Source: Vagococcus fluvialis (GTDB taxonomy: Bacteria > Bacillota > Bacilli > Lactobacillales > Vagococcaceae). From it: 64,000 nt of DNA. The translations under genes and the position numbers were made by a program. Below, piece by piece: positions 36,275 to 46,099 of the stretch. Below the pieces are notes generated by a model. The model was given only the letters and a program-made list of their open reading frames with translations, did no database searches and had not been told where the DNA came from. Position 1 is the stretch's first letter. The number at the start of each line of letters is the position of its first letter. The stretch lies in assembly GCF_003337315.1 (NCBI RefSeq), contig NZ_QPJV01000004.1, positions 124,001 through 188,000 of the forward strand, given 5' to 3'.

Positions 36275-37813
36275 TTGTTTAATAATTGGTTAAAACGTCG
36301 CGATGAAAGTGACAACAGAGATGAGACACTCTTAGAAGAACAAGAGTTAGAGACATCTAATGCAGTTTATGATAGTGAAAATGATGACGATTATTATTAC
36401 TATTATTATTACGAGTCAACTGGTGATAAAGATCTAACAATTCCTAATTTGGAATCAACTGAAAAAGAGGACAAATTAGAATTCTTCAATTCAGAAAAGG
36501 ACACATATGTAAGTCCCTTTAAGTCAGAGGAAGAATCTAAAAAGATAGAAGAAGTTGAGGATAACACAGACTTCTCTTATGAAAAAGATTTCTTAGAACC
36601 TGCTCAAGCAGTTTTAGAAGAAGAATCAGCTGAGATTAATGAATTGAAAGAAAAGATCAATGAGTTGTTATTAGAAAATGAATCTCTGAAGGAACAAACA
36701 AGTCGTTTGAACTTTGTAGAAGACAACAATCAACGCCTAACAGAGCAACTTAAAGAATATGGTAACGTTTTAGATGAAAATAATGAGCTAAAATCACGTT
36801 TACTTGATATGGAAAATGTGACTGAAACAAGTGAGGAAGAGAATATGCATCTGCAAGAATTAGATGCTAAAATCGATGAACTTACTAGTGAAATTGAAGC
36901 TAAAGACGTTAAAATAGAAGAGTTAGAAAAACAAACGTCAGAGTTAACTACTGAAAAAGAAGAATTGACACAATCTAACAATGAATTAAAAGAAGAAGCT
37001 GAAAAAGCTAATAACTTAGTTGAAACAATTAAGTCAGAAAATGCTGTTTTTGCTGCTAAAATTGAAGAATTACAAAATACACTTGCTGAATCTAAAAACA
37101 CTTCAACTGAAGAAAGTTTAATGATTGAAGAAAACAAGCGTATGATTAAAGAGTTAGAAGAAGAATTAAATCAGTCAAAAGAGTTAGAAACAGAATTAAC
37201 AAAACGTTATGAAACAGAGATTGAAAATAATAAACAAATTATGAAGAAAAACGAACAGGAGTTAACTGAGATGAATGAAAGAATTAGCCAAACAGAGGAA
37301 TTAGAAAAAGAATTAGCTGAATTAAGAGAAAATCAAAAAGCTATTTATGAATTACAACAAGAATTATCAAATATGCGTGAGCAACAAGCAGAAGTAACAA
37401 CAAGTTTAACTGAATTAGCATCAGAAAAAACAAGAGCAGCTCGTCTAGAACAAGAAGTTTCAGAATTAAAAAATGCTGGAACTCCAGAAGTAGGTAGCTT
37501 ACAAGCTGAACTTGCAAGAGTTAAAGAAGAATTACGTTTAGCTAATCTTAAAGCTGAACAAAATGCTTCAATGAACCAATCTGATATTGCTCATGTTATG
37601 TTAGAAGCTCAAGCAAAAGCCCGCCAAATTGTTGATGTAGCTAATTATGAAGCTAAACGCCGTGTTGCTGATTCTGAAATGGAATTAAGTGCAGTTAGCC
37701 AAGAAGCTAGAAACTATTACAGAAAATTAGAGAAAATCAAAGCTGAATCAGAAGTGGTATTCTCTGAATTATTAAGAAAATTAGAATCAATTGGAGACAT
37801 CGATAGACTATAA
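36275..37813 (+). CDS. Large coiled-coil protein of unknown function with a poly-Tyr tract
   Basis: 512 residues from a TTG start six bases after GAGGTGGGA. An acidic N-terminal region (1-125) includes a run of seven Tyr preceded by three Asp. An almost continuous coiled coil (about 125-430), rich in Glu, Leu, Lys and Asn, follows. The conserved-looking C-terminus (about 435-512) contains MLEAQAKARQIVDVANYEAKRR and NYYRKLEKIKAESEVVFSEL. There is no signal peptide or membrane segment, so it is cytoplasmic. The C-terminal pattern of Ala-rich helices resembles DivIVA- and ATP-synthase-stalk-like helices, suggesting a scaffold at the membrane or division site; this is inference. I do not recognise the family. 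It has its own promoter and is followed after 23 bases by the glucosaminidase gene, so the two probably form an operon. Confidence 0.8.
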   Translation: MFNNWLKRRDESDNRDETLLEEQELETSNAVYDSENDDDYYYYYYYESTGDKDLTIPNLESTEKEDKLEFFNSEKDTYVSPFKSEEESKKIEEVEDNTDFSYEKDFLEPAQAVLEEESAEINELKEKINELLLENESLKEQTSRLNFVEDNNQRLTEQLKEYGNVLDENNELKSRLLDMENVTETSEEENMHLQELDAKIDELTSEIEAKDVKIEELEKQTSELTTEKEELTQSNNELKEEAEKANNLVETIKSENAVFAAKIEELQNTLAESKNTSTEESLMIEENKRMIKELEEELNQSKELETELTKRYETEIENNKQIMKKNEQELTEMNERISQTEELEKELAELRENQKAIYELQQELSNMREQQAEVTTSLTELASEKTRAARLEQEVSELKNAGTPEVGSLQAELARVKEELRLANLKAEQNASMNQSDIAHVMLEAQAKARQIVDVANYEAKRRVADSEMELSAVSQEARNYYRKLEKIKAESEVVFSELLRKLESIGDIDRL

Positions 37814-37836
37814 AACAGAAAGTGAGGTAAAGGATT

Positions 37837-39486
37837 ATGACAACCAATCATAAAAAAAACACACATCGTAAAATGGGTATATTTGTTGGTATAAGTACAA
37901 CTCTGTTTTCGATTTGTGGACCGATACTTCAAACTGTAGCTATAGCAGAAGAAACCAATCAGTCATCAACTAAAAAGTTATCAAGTTTACCTGATGTGAC
38001 ATCAGTCATTAATTATGACTCAGAATTTACTTCTAATTTAGATAGTTCATTCGTTGATGAAACAACAGATACTTCAGTAACTGAGACTGACGAAACAACA
38101 ACTTCAAGTAGTGAAGGAACTGAAACTAGCCAGACTAGTAGCAGTTCCTCATCTACTTCTGATAGTAGTCAAACTTCTAGTAGCTCATCAACGAGCTCTT
38201 CTACAAGTACTTCTACATCAAATAGCAATAGTTTTTCTAGTAGTTCATCAAGCGGTAAAGACACAGGTAGTACAACTAGTACTTCAAGCAAAACACCAAC
38301 AACTTCATCAAGTAAAAAAGATGATTTAGTTGGCAAAAACATAAAAGAAGATAAAACGCCGATTTCTTATACAAGAAATCAGTCAACAGCAGAATTTATT
38401 GAGGAAATTGGAGAAGATGCTAGAGCTATTGGACAAAAAAATGGTCTTTACGCATCAGTCATGATTGCTCAAGCTATTTTGGAAAGTGGTTCGGGAAATA
38501 GTGGTTTAGCGAAAGCTCCTAATTATAACTTATTTGGGATTAAGGGATCTTACGAGGGTAGTTCTGTTCAAATGGCTACGTTAGAAGATAACGGTTCAGG
38601 CAGTATGTACACAATCACTGCTAAATTTAGAAAGTATCCAAGTTATAAGGAATCTCTAGAAGATTATGCAACGTTAATGACAGGTGGAACTCAAGGTAGA
38701 TCTACTTTTTATCAAGGTGCTTGGAAAGCTAATACCAATTCTTACCAAGAAGCGACTAAATATTTAACAGGTCGTTATGCAACAGATACTCGTTACGATG
38801 AAAAGTTAAATGGTTTAATCGAAACTTATGACTTAACACAATATGATCATGAAAAATCTGTTGAAGCTAAAATGAAAAAATCAAAAGAAACAGAAAGTTT
38901 TATTAAAGAGATATCAGCTGACGCTCAAAAAACATCTAAAGAAAATGATTTATACGCATCAGTTTTAATTGCAGAAGCAATCATTCAAAGCACTTCAGGA
39001 AATAATGTTGTAGCTGAAAAGAAAAACATTTATTTAACTGAAGGACAGTATGAGGACAAGGGTATTGAAGTTGAAACACTTCAACAAAAAGGAAAAGAAA
39101 CAAAACTTGAAAAGGTTACCTATAAAGAATACCCAAGTTATGACATTGCTATTAAAGATTATGTGACTGAGCTGAAAAAAGATAAAGATGTTTATAAAGA
39201 AATGACAATGTCTAAAAAAGATAATTACAAAAAAGTAACAGCTTATATGACAGCTAAAAAGAACAATGATCGTAAATATCATAAAAAAATGAATGCTTTG
39301 ATTGCTACTTATGATTTAACGAAGTATGATGAAAAGCCTAAAAAACAAGAACCTGTTGTTGTGAAAGATGACAGTAAGAAGAAAACAGAAAATATTGATA
39401 TTATTAATAAAATTGGTCAAACTATGACAGATAAATTATTTGAAGGTTTTGAAAAACCTGCTAAATATCAAGTAACTAAAAAGTAA
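37837..39486 (+). CDS. Secreted glucosaminidase with tandem GH73 domains, the second degenerate
   Basis: 549 residues. It has a signal peptide (1-38), a Ser/Thr-rich linker (about 85-160), a first GH73 domain (about 184-337) and a second, related domain (about 350-497), ending in a basic tail. The first domain has the catalytic Glu216 in AILESGSG and the NYNLFGIKG motif. In the second, the equivalent position is Gln384 (AIIQSTSG) and the NLFG motif is lost, so it is probably non-catalytic. Both domains end in TYDLT(Q/K)YD, confirming duplication. The enzyme should cleave peptidoglycan between N-acetylglucosamine and N-acetylmuramic acid. No LysM or GW repeats are present; the second domain may serve as a wall-binding module. 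It likely shares an operon with the coiled-coil protein. Confidence 0.88.
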   Translation: MTTNHKKNTHRKMGIFVGISTTLFSICGPILQTVAIAEETNQSSTKKLSSLPDVTSVINYDSEFTSNLDSSFVDETTDTSVTETDETTTSSSEGTETSQTSSSSSSTSDSSQTSSSSSTSSSTSTSTSNSNSFSSSSSSGKDTGSTTSTSSKTPTTSSSKKDDLVGKNIKEDKTPISYTRNQSTAEFIEEIGEDARAIGQKNGLYASVMIAQAILESGSGNSGLAKAPNYNLFGIKGSYEGSSVQMATLEDNGSGSMYTITAKFRKYPSYKESLEDYATLMTGGTQGRSTFYQGAWKANTNSYQEATKYLTGRYATDTRYDEKLNGLIETYDLTQYDHEKSVEAKMKKSKETESFIKEISADAQKTSKENDLYASVLIAEAIIQSTSGNNVVAEKKNIYLTEGQYEDKGIEVETLQQKGKETKLEKVTYKEYPSYDIAIKDYVTELKKDKDVYKEMTMSKKDNYKKVTAYMTAKKNNDRKYHKKMNALIATYDLTKYDEKPKKQEPVVVKDDSKKKTENIDIINKIGQTMTDKLFEGFEKPAKYQVTKK

Positions 39487-39511
39487 AGAGCTATGCTCTT
39501 TACTTTTTTTG
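39482..39511 (+). terminator. Terminator after the glucosaminidase gene
   Basis: A perfect stem AGTAAAGAGC/GCTCTTTACT with a three-base loop and T-run. It includes the stop codon. Confidence 0.9.
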
Positions 39512-39548
39512 ATTTGACATTTCTTAAGAAATGGCTTATAACTAAAGA

Positions 39549-40253
<705 letters not shown>

Positions 40254-40273
40254 AATTAAAAAATACTAATTTT

Positions 40274-40306
40274 AACAGTTAGCTTGAAAAAGCTGACTGT
40301 TTTTTC
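40274..40306 (+). terminator. Terminator after xpt
   Basis: The stem AACAGTTAGCTT/AAGCTGACTGTT with GAAA loop and T-run. Confidence 0.88.
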
Positions 40307-40411
40307 TTTATAAACCTATATATATGGGCATTTACTCTTTACAGTCTAATCACAGATTGATACTATTATAAGTGAATTATTAGATTTATTAGGAGAAAGT
40401 AGTGAGGGAAG

Positions 40412-41548
40412 TTGACTGAAATGATTTTACCAGGAAGTACAGTTGGTATTATTGGTGGAAGGCATATAAGTAAGATGCTTGCCATGTCAGCCAAAAAATA
40501 TGGGTTAACAGTTGGGATATTAGATCCACTTGAAAAGTGTCCAGCTTCCCAAGTAGCTGATTGGCATATAATTGGAGAGTATAACGACGAAAGTGCCCTA
40601 TTAGAATTGGCTAAAAGAAGTGATGTGTTAATTTATGAAACAAGAAACATTGATATCAATGCGATTGAGTTTTTAAAGGAAATAGTTAGTATTCCTCAAG
40701 GAACATTTGGTCTTGCTATCACACAAGATAGATTAATTGAAAGAGAGTTTTTAGATAATAATTCAATTAATATCTTACCTTATGAAACAGCAGTTCTGAT
40801 TTCTGATATTAAAGAAGCTGCCCAGATTGTTGGTTATCCTTGCGTGGTTAAATCAGTTAGAAGATTTGGTGAAGAAGAGGATGTTGTGATTATAGAATCA
40901 GAGGCTGATGTTAATTTAGCTGTTCCTTTAATTCAGCAAGGAGCCTGTATAGTTGAAGCTTATGTGCCAATCAAAAAGGAATTATTCTTAACAATCGGAA
41001 TTAACCAAGAGGGTGAGTACACATTGTTTCCAATAGTAGAAACAATTCATAACTCTCAGGGTGAGCTGAGGAAGATAAAAGCTCCAATAGAATTTCAAGA
41101 TTTAGATGAATCAACTATCAATCAAATTGGGTTAATTGCTCGAGTAGTTGCTTCAGAACTTAATGTAAGTGGTGTTGTGGGAATTGAGTTTTTGATTAAT
41201 GAATCAGGAAACTTATTTGTCAATGAAATCTCTTCAATTGCCCATGAATCTTCAAGTTATAGTTTAGATGCTTGTGATTTTTCAGAATATGATATTCATA
41301 TTCGTGGAATCTGTAATTGGCCGTTGCCTAAAATTAATCAACTAGTTCCAGCTGTTACCTTTAATATCACTGCTGAGAATTATGATTTAGTTTTATTTTT
41401 ACTTGGTAAAAAAAGACAATGGCATTATCATTTTTATCAATATCCAAAAGAAGTTGAGGGTATTGTTAAAGGGCACGTTACAGTGTTATCGCGAAATATT
41501 GAAGAAACGATTCAGGAAATTAAACATGCTGGTTTACTTATTGACTAG
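40412..41548 (+). CDS. Divergent PurK-like ATP-grasp protein
   Basis: 378 residues from a TTG (an ATG nine bases later is possible). The layout is that of N5-carboxyaminoimidazole ribonucleotide synthase (PurK): an N-terminal Rossmann-like domain (VGIIGG), an ATP-grasp core (VEAYVPIKKELFLTI, FPIVETIHN) and a C-terminal lobe. However, the motifs that define PurK are altered. GGGQLG is GGRHIS (15-20), the ATP-binding GYDGKGQ loop is replaced by GEEED (153-157), and the catalytic APRPHNSGH is SSIAHESSS (274-282). No purE is adjacent. It is therefore likely a paralogue with changed or lost activity. It runs into the GntR regulator after about 15 bases, so those two are probably co-transcribed. 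The family assignment is firm and the function is open. Confidence 0.8.
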   Translation: MTEMILPGSTVGIIGGRHISKMLAMSAKKYGLTVGILDPLEKCPASQVADWHIIGEYNDESALLELAKRSDVLIYETRNIDINAIEFLKEIVSIPQGTFGLAITQDRLIEREFLDNNSINILPYETAVLISDIKEAAQIVGYPCVVKSVRRFGEEEDVVIIESEADVNLAVPLIQQGACIVEAYVPIKKELFLTIGINQEGEYTLFPIVETIHNSQGELRKIKAPIEFQDLDESTINQIGLIARVVASELNVSGVVGIEFLINESGNLFVNEISSIAHESSSYSLDACDFSEYDIHIRGICNWPLPKINQLVPAVTFNITAENYDLVLFLLGKKRQWHYHFYQYPKEVEGIVKGHVTVLSRNIEETIQEIKHAGLLID

Positions 41549-41562
41549 TATTTGAAGTAGGG

Positions 41563-42210
41563 ATGGAAGAATTAGTGAAAAAAAGTAGAATGCAACAAAT
41601 GGCATATGATTATATTAAAAATAATATTATTGAAGGTCGATGGGTCAATGATGTTAGACTTGTTGAACAAGATATTTCAAACGAGTTATCTATTAGTCGA
41701 ACGCCAATTCGAGAAGCCATCAACTGCTTAATAATCGAAGGATACTTAGAAAAAGAAGCAAACCGTGGAGTAATTGTTAAAAAACAAACAATCTCTACTA
41801 AGGAGTTTATTGAAAGAACTCAATTATTAGAATTGCTATTATCAAATTATTTATTCCAACTTCAAGTTAAGCATTTAAAACTGCCAACGGATGAAGTGTT
41901 AGAAAAAATAGAAAAAATGAAGGCTCAGTCTGATTACACAGGGAAACAAAAAGCTTTAGGTCAGTGCTTAGAGAGTTTTTTAATAGAAATGGATAACCAA
42001 TTAATTAAACAATTAGTTATTTCAAATTTTGAAGAACTACACTATGTTAAGTTTCCAAATGTTCCTTTATTATTTTTATATGATGAGGTAAGTTATTGCT
42101 TAACCTCAGTATGTACTCATATTTTATCGGATTCATATGAATTATGTCGAAAAGATATTCGTGTTTTTTTTAATCGTCTTAATTTAGAGTTAATAGATCA
42201 ACAAGTATAA
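41563..42210 (+). CDS. GntR/FadR-type transcriptional regulator
   Basis: 215 residues. The N-terminal winged helix (about 8-75) has LVEQDISNELSISRTPIREAINCLIIEGYLEKEANRGVIV broken into the usual helix-turn-helix and wing. The C-terminal helical domain is divergent from the FCD consensus. The start may be the ATG at 41563 or a GTG at 41575. It lies between the PurK-like protein and an aldo/keto reductase with short gaps, so it may control this small group. The ligand is unknown. Confidence 0.85.
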   Translation: MEELVKKSRMQQMAYDYIKNNIIEGRWVNDVRLVEQDISNELSISRTPIREAINCLIIEGYLEKEANRGVIVKKQTISTKEFIERTQLLELLLSNYLFQLQVKHLKLPTDEVLEKIEKMKAQSDYTGKQKALGQCLESFLIEMDNQLIKQLVISNFEELHYVKFPNVPLLFLYDEVSYCLTSVCTHILSDSYELCRKDIRVFFNRLNLELIDQQV

Positions 42211-42231
42211 AACTAGGAAGGTTGTTGAAGT

Positions 42232-43149
42232 ATGAAACAAATTAATTTAGGCAGTACAGGATTAAAAGTACCACAAGTAGCATTAGGATGTATGAGAATG
42301 AGTGGCTTATCTAAAAAAGAAGCTGCTGACGTGATTCAAACAAGTATTGAACAAGAGATTAACTTTTTTGATCATGCAGATATTTACGGAGCAGGTCAAG
42401 CTGAAATTATTTTTGGTGAAGCTATCAAAGAGTTAGGTCTCAACCGTGAAGAGTTAATTATTCAATCTAAATGTGGCATTAGAGACGGCTTTTACGACTT
42501 TTCAAAGAAACATATCATTAATAGTGTGGAAGGTAGTTTAAAACGTCTAGGAGTTGATTATTTAGATGTTTTAGCTCTACATAGACCAGATACTTTAATG
42601 GAACCAGAAGAAATTGCTGAAGCTTTTGATATTTTACAACAACAAGGAAAAGTTAGACAATTTGGTGTAAGTAATCAAGGTCCTATGCAAATGGAATTAA
42701 TTCAACGCTCAATTAATCAAAAATTAGTAGTCAACCAATTACAATTTGGATTAAAACATGGTGGCATGGTTGCTTATGGTATGAATAATAATATGGAAAA
42801 CACTGCTGGAATTTACCGTGACGGTGGTATTTTAGAGCATTCTAGATTAAATGATATTACTATCCAGGCCTGGTCACCTTACCAATATGGCTATTTTGAA
42901 GGAGTCTTTTTAGGAAATGATGACTTTAAAGAATTAAACGATGTGATTAATCAAATGGCTGAAAAATACGGTGTGACAGATACTGGTATTGCTACAGCTT
43001 GGATTAACCGTCATCCAGCGAATATTCAAACTATTATTGGTACAATGAACACAAAACGAATTAAAGATGTTGCTTTAGCAAGTGATATTACTTTATCAAG
43101 AGAAGATTGGTACACTCTTTATAAAGCTAGTGGTTATGAGTTGTTATAA
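42232..43149 (+). CDS. Aldo/keto reductase
   Basis: 305 residues with the AKR TIM-barrel signature: the catalytic Asp-Tyr in FFDHADIYGAG, the Lys in IQSKCGI, and the His in LALHRPD. It resembles YdhF-type oxidoreductases, which use NADPH to reduce aldehydes or ketones. AGGAAGG precedes the ATG. It is 21 bases after the GntR gene's stop and 20 before the ABC ATPase, so it may be in the same unit. The substrate is unknown. Confidence 0.9.
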   Translation: MKQINLGSTGLKVPQVALGCMRMSGLSKKEAADVIQTSIEQEINFFDHADIYGAGQAEIIFGEAIKELGLNREELIIQSKCGIRDGFYDFSKKHIINSVEGSLKRLGVDYLDVLALHRPDTLMEPEEIAEAFDILQQQGKVRQFGVSNQGPMQMELIQRSINQKLVVNQLQFGLKHGGMVAYGMNNNMENTAGIYRDGGILEHSRLNDITIQAWSPYQYGYFEGVFLGNDDFKELNDVINQMAEKYGVTDTGIATAWINRHPANIQTIIGTMNTKRIKDVALASDITLSREDWYTLYKASGYELL

Positions 43150-43169
43150 TATGAAAAAAGAGGGAAATT

Positions 43170-44036
43170 ATGGAAATTAAAATAAAAAATGTGGTTAAGA
43201 AATATGGTGCCATTGAGGTTTTAAATGTTGAAAATCTCGTTTTTGAAAGTGGTAAAGCATATGGCGTTATTGGACCAAATGGTGCTGGTAAAACAACACT
43301 TTTTAAAAGCATAACCAATATCATTAGTGATTATGAAGGTGAAATTACTATTGATGGCATTTCAGTTAAAGAAAACAATGAAATATTAAGTAATGTAGGA
43401 ATTGTCTTAGATGGTATTTCAGTTTATAAAGACCGTACAGGTTGGTTTAATATTGAATATTTTTCTGGACTTCGAGGGAATTTTGACCCAAGCCGTGCTG
43501 AACACTTAGCAAGAGAGTTAGAGATTTCTGAATACTTACATGGTAAGGTAAAAACTTATTCTTACGGAATGATTAAAAAGTTAATTTTATTAATTGCTTT
43601 ATTACATGAACCTAAAATTTTGATTTTAGATGAACCTTTTAGAGGTCTTGATTCTGATACAGTGACTTGGTTTAAATTTTATTTAAAACAAATGACTAGT
43701 AAAGGAATGACTTTAATCATTTCAAGTCATGTTAAAAATGATATTGAATCATTGTGCCAAGAAGTATTTGTTATTAAAAAAGGCGTTATTGCTAAACATA
43801 TCGATTTAACAGCTGTACAAGATAAAATGGTTCGTGATATTGAAACAACGAATCAAGAAGCTTTAATCGTCATTTTAGAAAATCTGAATTATTATTATCA
43901 AGTATTAGACAGTGGTGTTGTTCGTCTAAATATTCAAGACGAGCGCTGGTCTGAGGTAAAAACTCAATTACGTAACCAAGAAATTGAGATAACTGGCTTA
44001 ACGAAAGTTCATGCCCTTGATGGTAATTTGAATTAG
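43170..44036 (+). CDS. ABC transporter ATP-binding protein
   Basis: 288 residues. It has Walker A GPNGAGKTT, an atypical signature (TYSYGMIKKL in place of LSGGQ), Walker B ILILDEPFRGLDSD and an H-loop SSHV. Such degenerate signatures occur in exporter ATPases of the lantibiotic-immunity and BcrA type. The C-terminal 80 residues are an accessory domain. Its partner is the permease gene 12 bases downstream, with GGAGG in the gap. Confidence 0.9.
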   Translation: MEIKIKNVVKKYGAIEVLNVENLVFESGKAYGVIGPNGAGKTTLFKSITNIISDYEGEITIDGISVKENNEILSNVGIVLDGISVYKDRTGWFNIEYFSGLRGNFDPSRAEHLARELEISEYLHGKVKTYSYGMIKKLILLIALLHEPKILILDEPFRGLDSDTVTWFKFYLKQMTSKGMTLIISSHVKNDIESLCQEVFVIKKGVIAKHIDLTAVQDKMVRDIETTNQEALIVILENLNYYYQVLDSGVVRLNIQDERWSEVKTQLRNQEIEITGLTKVHALDGNLN

Positions 44037-44048
44037 AGGAGGAATAAA

Positions 44049-44801
44049 ATGACTGCAAAATTGATTTTTAAAATGGAATTATTTAAATACATGCGAGATA
44101 AACGCTATTTAATTACAACTGGAATTTTAGCGATTATTAATATTTGTACAACGATTTATTTAGTACACTTGATTGATCAAGCAAATTACATTTCTGATAC
44201 TGAAAGTACATTTATTGGCTTGTTCTTTATTTTCTTTACTTTAACGATGTTTGCAAACTTTGCCTTTATGTTTTTATATCCTTTTCATCTGATGTCTATG
44301 GATTATAAAAATGATGTCATGGCCATGCTTGTAGCATCAGGCGTTAACAGAACTCGGTTGTTCTTTTCAAAAATTGGAGCAACTCTTTTATGGTCACTAT
44401 GTGTGACTATTGTACTAGTCTTTATTCCTGGCTTTATCGTACTACTTAAGATTTCTCAAACAACTGGGATGTTCCAAATGATTAGCCAGCTGTTAGAATT
44501 AATGAATATCAATAGTTTAAGTATTTTTGGTGTTTCATTCACCTTCTTAAATTCTTACTTAAATACTTTAATCTTAATTTCAGCGGCAACTATACTAATG
44601 AAAGGCCGTAACTTAACTATTTTAGTTTATTTTGGCTTCAACATCGCTCAATCAATGATTTTAGGTTTCTTAGCCTTTATTCCAAGTGCTATGGACTTTA
44701 GTAATACAGGCATTTCAATCTTTAATAACTTAACAATGATCTTAGTATCTTGTGGAATGATTTTACTTTCTTTAAGAATTATGAAGAAACAAAATCTCTA
44801 A
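44049..44801 (+). CDS. ABC transporter permease
   Basis: 250 residues with six predicted membrane helices and no signal peptide. It resembles ABC-2 type permeases found with the ATPase just upstream. No structural gene for a bacteriocin or peptide is visible nearby. It could export a lipid or drug or provide immunity; nothing in the sequence decides this. It ends in a strong terminator. Confidence 0.85.
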   Translation: MTAKLIFKMELFKYMRDKRYLITTGILAIINICTTIYLVHLIDQANYISDTESTFIGLFFIFFTLTMFANFAFMFLYPFHLMSMDYKNDVMAMLVASGVNRTRLFFSKIGATLLWSLCVTIVLVFIPGFIVLLKISQTTGMFQMISQLLELMNINSLSIFGVSFTFLNSYLNTLILISAATILMKGRNLTILVYFGFNIAQSMILGFLAFIPSAMDFSNTGISIFNNLTMILVSCGMILLSLRIMKKQNL

Positions 44802-44820
44802 AGACGAACAATTAAATAAT

Positions 44821-44859
44821 AAAAAGCAAGATTAGTATGATATATCTTGCTTTTTTTTT
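44821..44859 (+). terminator. Terminator after the ABC permease gene
   Basis: The stem AAAGCAAGAT/ATCTTGCTTT with a run of nine T. Confidence 0.9.
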
Positions 44860-44893
44860 AGTTATGAGGTAGATTATCATAGGACGCAAAAAT

Positions 44894-44903
44894 AATCCGG
44901 ATT
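44894..44903. promoter_or_regulatory. Palindrome in the guaC leader
   Basis: AATCCGGATT is a perfect ten-base palindrome with AT-rich flanks, 65 bases upstream of guaC. It is a candidate operator for an unknown regulator. GCAAAA (44885) and TTTTGC (44924) flank it and could close a larger hairpin. Confidence 0.3.
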
Positions 44904-44967
44904 TTTATCTTTTAATATTCGTGTTTTGCTCTCTAAAATACTTTTTTTCATTATAGGAGGAAGTTTT

Positions 44968-45945
44968 ATGAAGATTTTTGATTATGAAGATATTCAGTTA
45001 GTACCTAATAAGTGTATCGTGGAAAGTCGTTCTGAATGCGAAACGACAGTTAAATTAGGGAATAGAGAATTTAAAATGCCTGTGGTGCCTGCTAACATGC
45101 AGACAATCATTGATGAGAATATTGCTGAGTTTTTAGCGTCAAAAGGCTATTTCTATATTATGCACCGTTTTGATGAAGAGGGAAGAATTCCATTTATTAA
45201 AGACATGCAAGACAAAGGATTGTTCGCTTCTATTAGTGTTGGGGTAAAACCGAATGAATATGAATTTGTTAAAAAAATGGCTGATGAAAAAGTTGTACCT
45301 GAGTATGTAACAATTGATATTGCTCATGGACATTCAGATTCTGTTATTAACATGATTAAACATTTAAAAACTTATTTACCAGAAACATTCGTTATTGCAG
45401 GGAATGTTGGAACACCTGAAGCTGTACGCGAATTAGAAAACGCTGGAGCTGATGCAACAAAAGTTGGAATTGGACCTGGTAAAGTATGTATTACAAAATT
45501 AAAAACAGGTTTTGGTACTGGTGGTTGGCAATTGTCAGCTTTAAGAAGATGTAGCAAAGCTGCTCGTAAACCTTTAATTGCTGATGGAGGAATTCGTACT
45601 CACGGTGATATTGCTAAGTCAGTTCGTTTTGGAGCTACTATGGTAATGATTGGTTCATTGTTTGCAGGACATGAAGAGTCTCCTGGTGAAACAGTTGAAG
45701 AGAATGGTAAACTATATAAAGAATACTTCGGTAGTGCTTCTGAGTATCAAAAAGGTGAGCACAAAAACGTTGAAGGTAAAAAAATAATGATTGAACATCG
45801 TGGTAATTTAGAAGATACATTAATTGAAATGCAACAAGATTTACAATCATCAATTTCTTATGCAGGTGGTAAAGATTTAGAAGCGATTAGAAAAGTTGAT
45901 TATGTTGTTGTTAAAAACTCAATTTTTAATGGAGATATTTTCTAA
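44968..45945 (+). CDS. guaC: GMP reductase
   Basis: 325 residues from the ATG at 44968 (AGGAGG); the longer frame starts at a TTG inside the leader and is rejected. IMPDH/GMPR fold: N-terminal [15 protein letters not shown], the catalytic Cys in [11 protein letters not shown], and the flap region. It reduces GMP to IMP with NADPH, letting the cell convert guanine to adenine nucleotides. It is monocistronic between two terminators. It complements xpt in purine salvage. Confidence 0.96.
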   Translation: MKIFDYEDIQLVPNKCIVESRSECETTVKLGNREFKMPVVPANMQTIIDENIAEFLASKGYFYIMHRFDEEGRIPFIKDMQDKGLFASISVGVKPNEYEFVKKMADEKVVPEYVTIDIAHGHSDSVINMIKHLKTYLPETFVIAGNVGTPEAVRELENAGADATKVGIGPGKVCITKLKTGFGTGGWQLSALRRCSKAARKPLIADGGIRTHGDIAKSVRFGATMVMIGSLFAGHEESPGETVEENGKLYKEYFGSASEYQKGEHKNVEGKKIMIEHRGNLEDTLIEMQQDLQSSISYAGGKDLEAIRKVDYVVVKNSIFNGDIF

Positions 45946-45961
45946 AAAAGTAATGATTAAT

Positions 45962-46000
45962 AGCTGTAGTGTAAGAGAAATCTTATGCTACAGTTTTTTA
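45962..46000 (+). terminator. Terminator after guaC
   Basis: The stem CTGTAGTGTAAGA/TCTTATGCTACAG with GAAA loop and T-run. Confidence 0.9.
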
Positions 46001-46099
46001 TTTAGAAACCAAAAATGAAGAATTCATATTTCTTTCTTATATTAGGTGAAAATGATAGAATAATGAAATTATCATGTTTGTTAGAAAGTTGGGAAAAAG

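Noticed and set aside
38111-38329. Overlapping plus-strand ORF in the Ser-rich region of the glucosaminidase gene
   Set aside because: It is a by-product of the low-complexity AGT/TCA codon pattern and has no ribosome site.
43170-44801. ABC pair as a bacteriocin export or immunity locus
   Set aside because: No precursor peptide, modification enzyme or sensor kinase is visible nearby, so a specific function is not supported.
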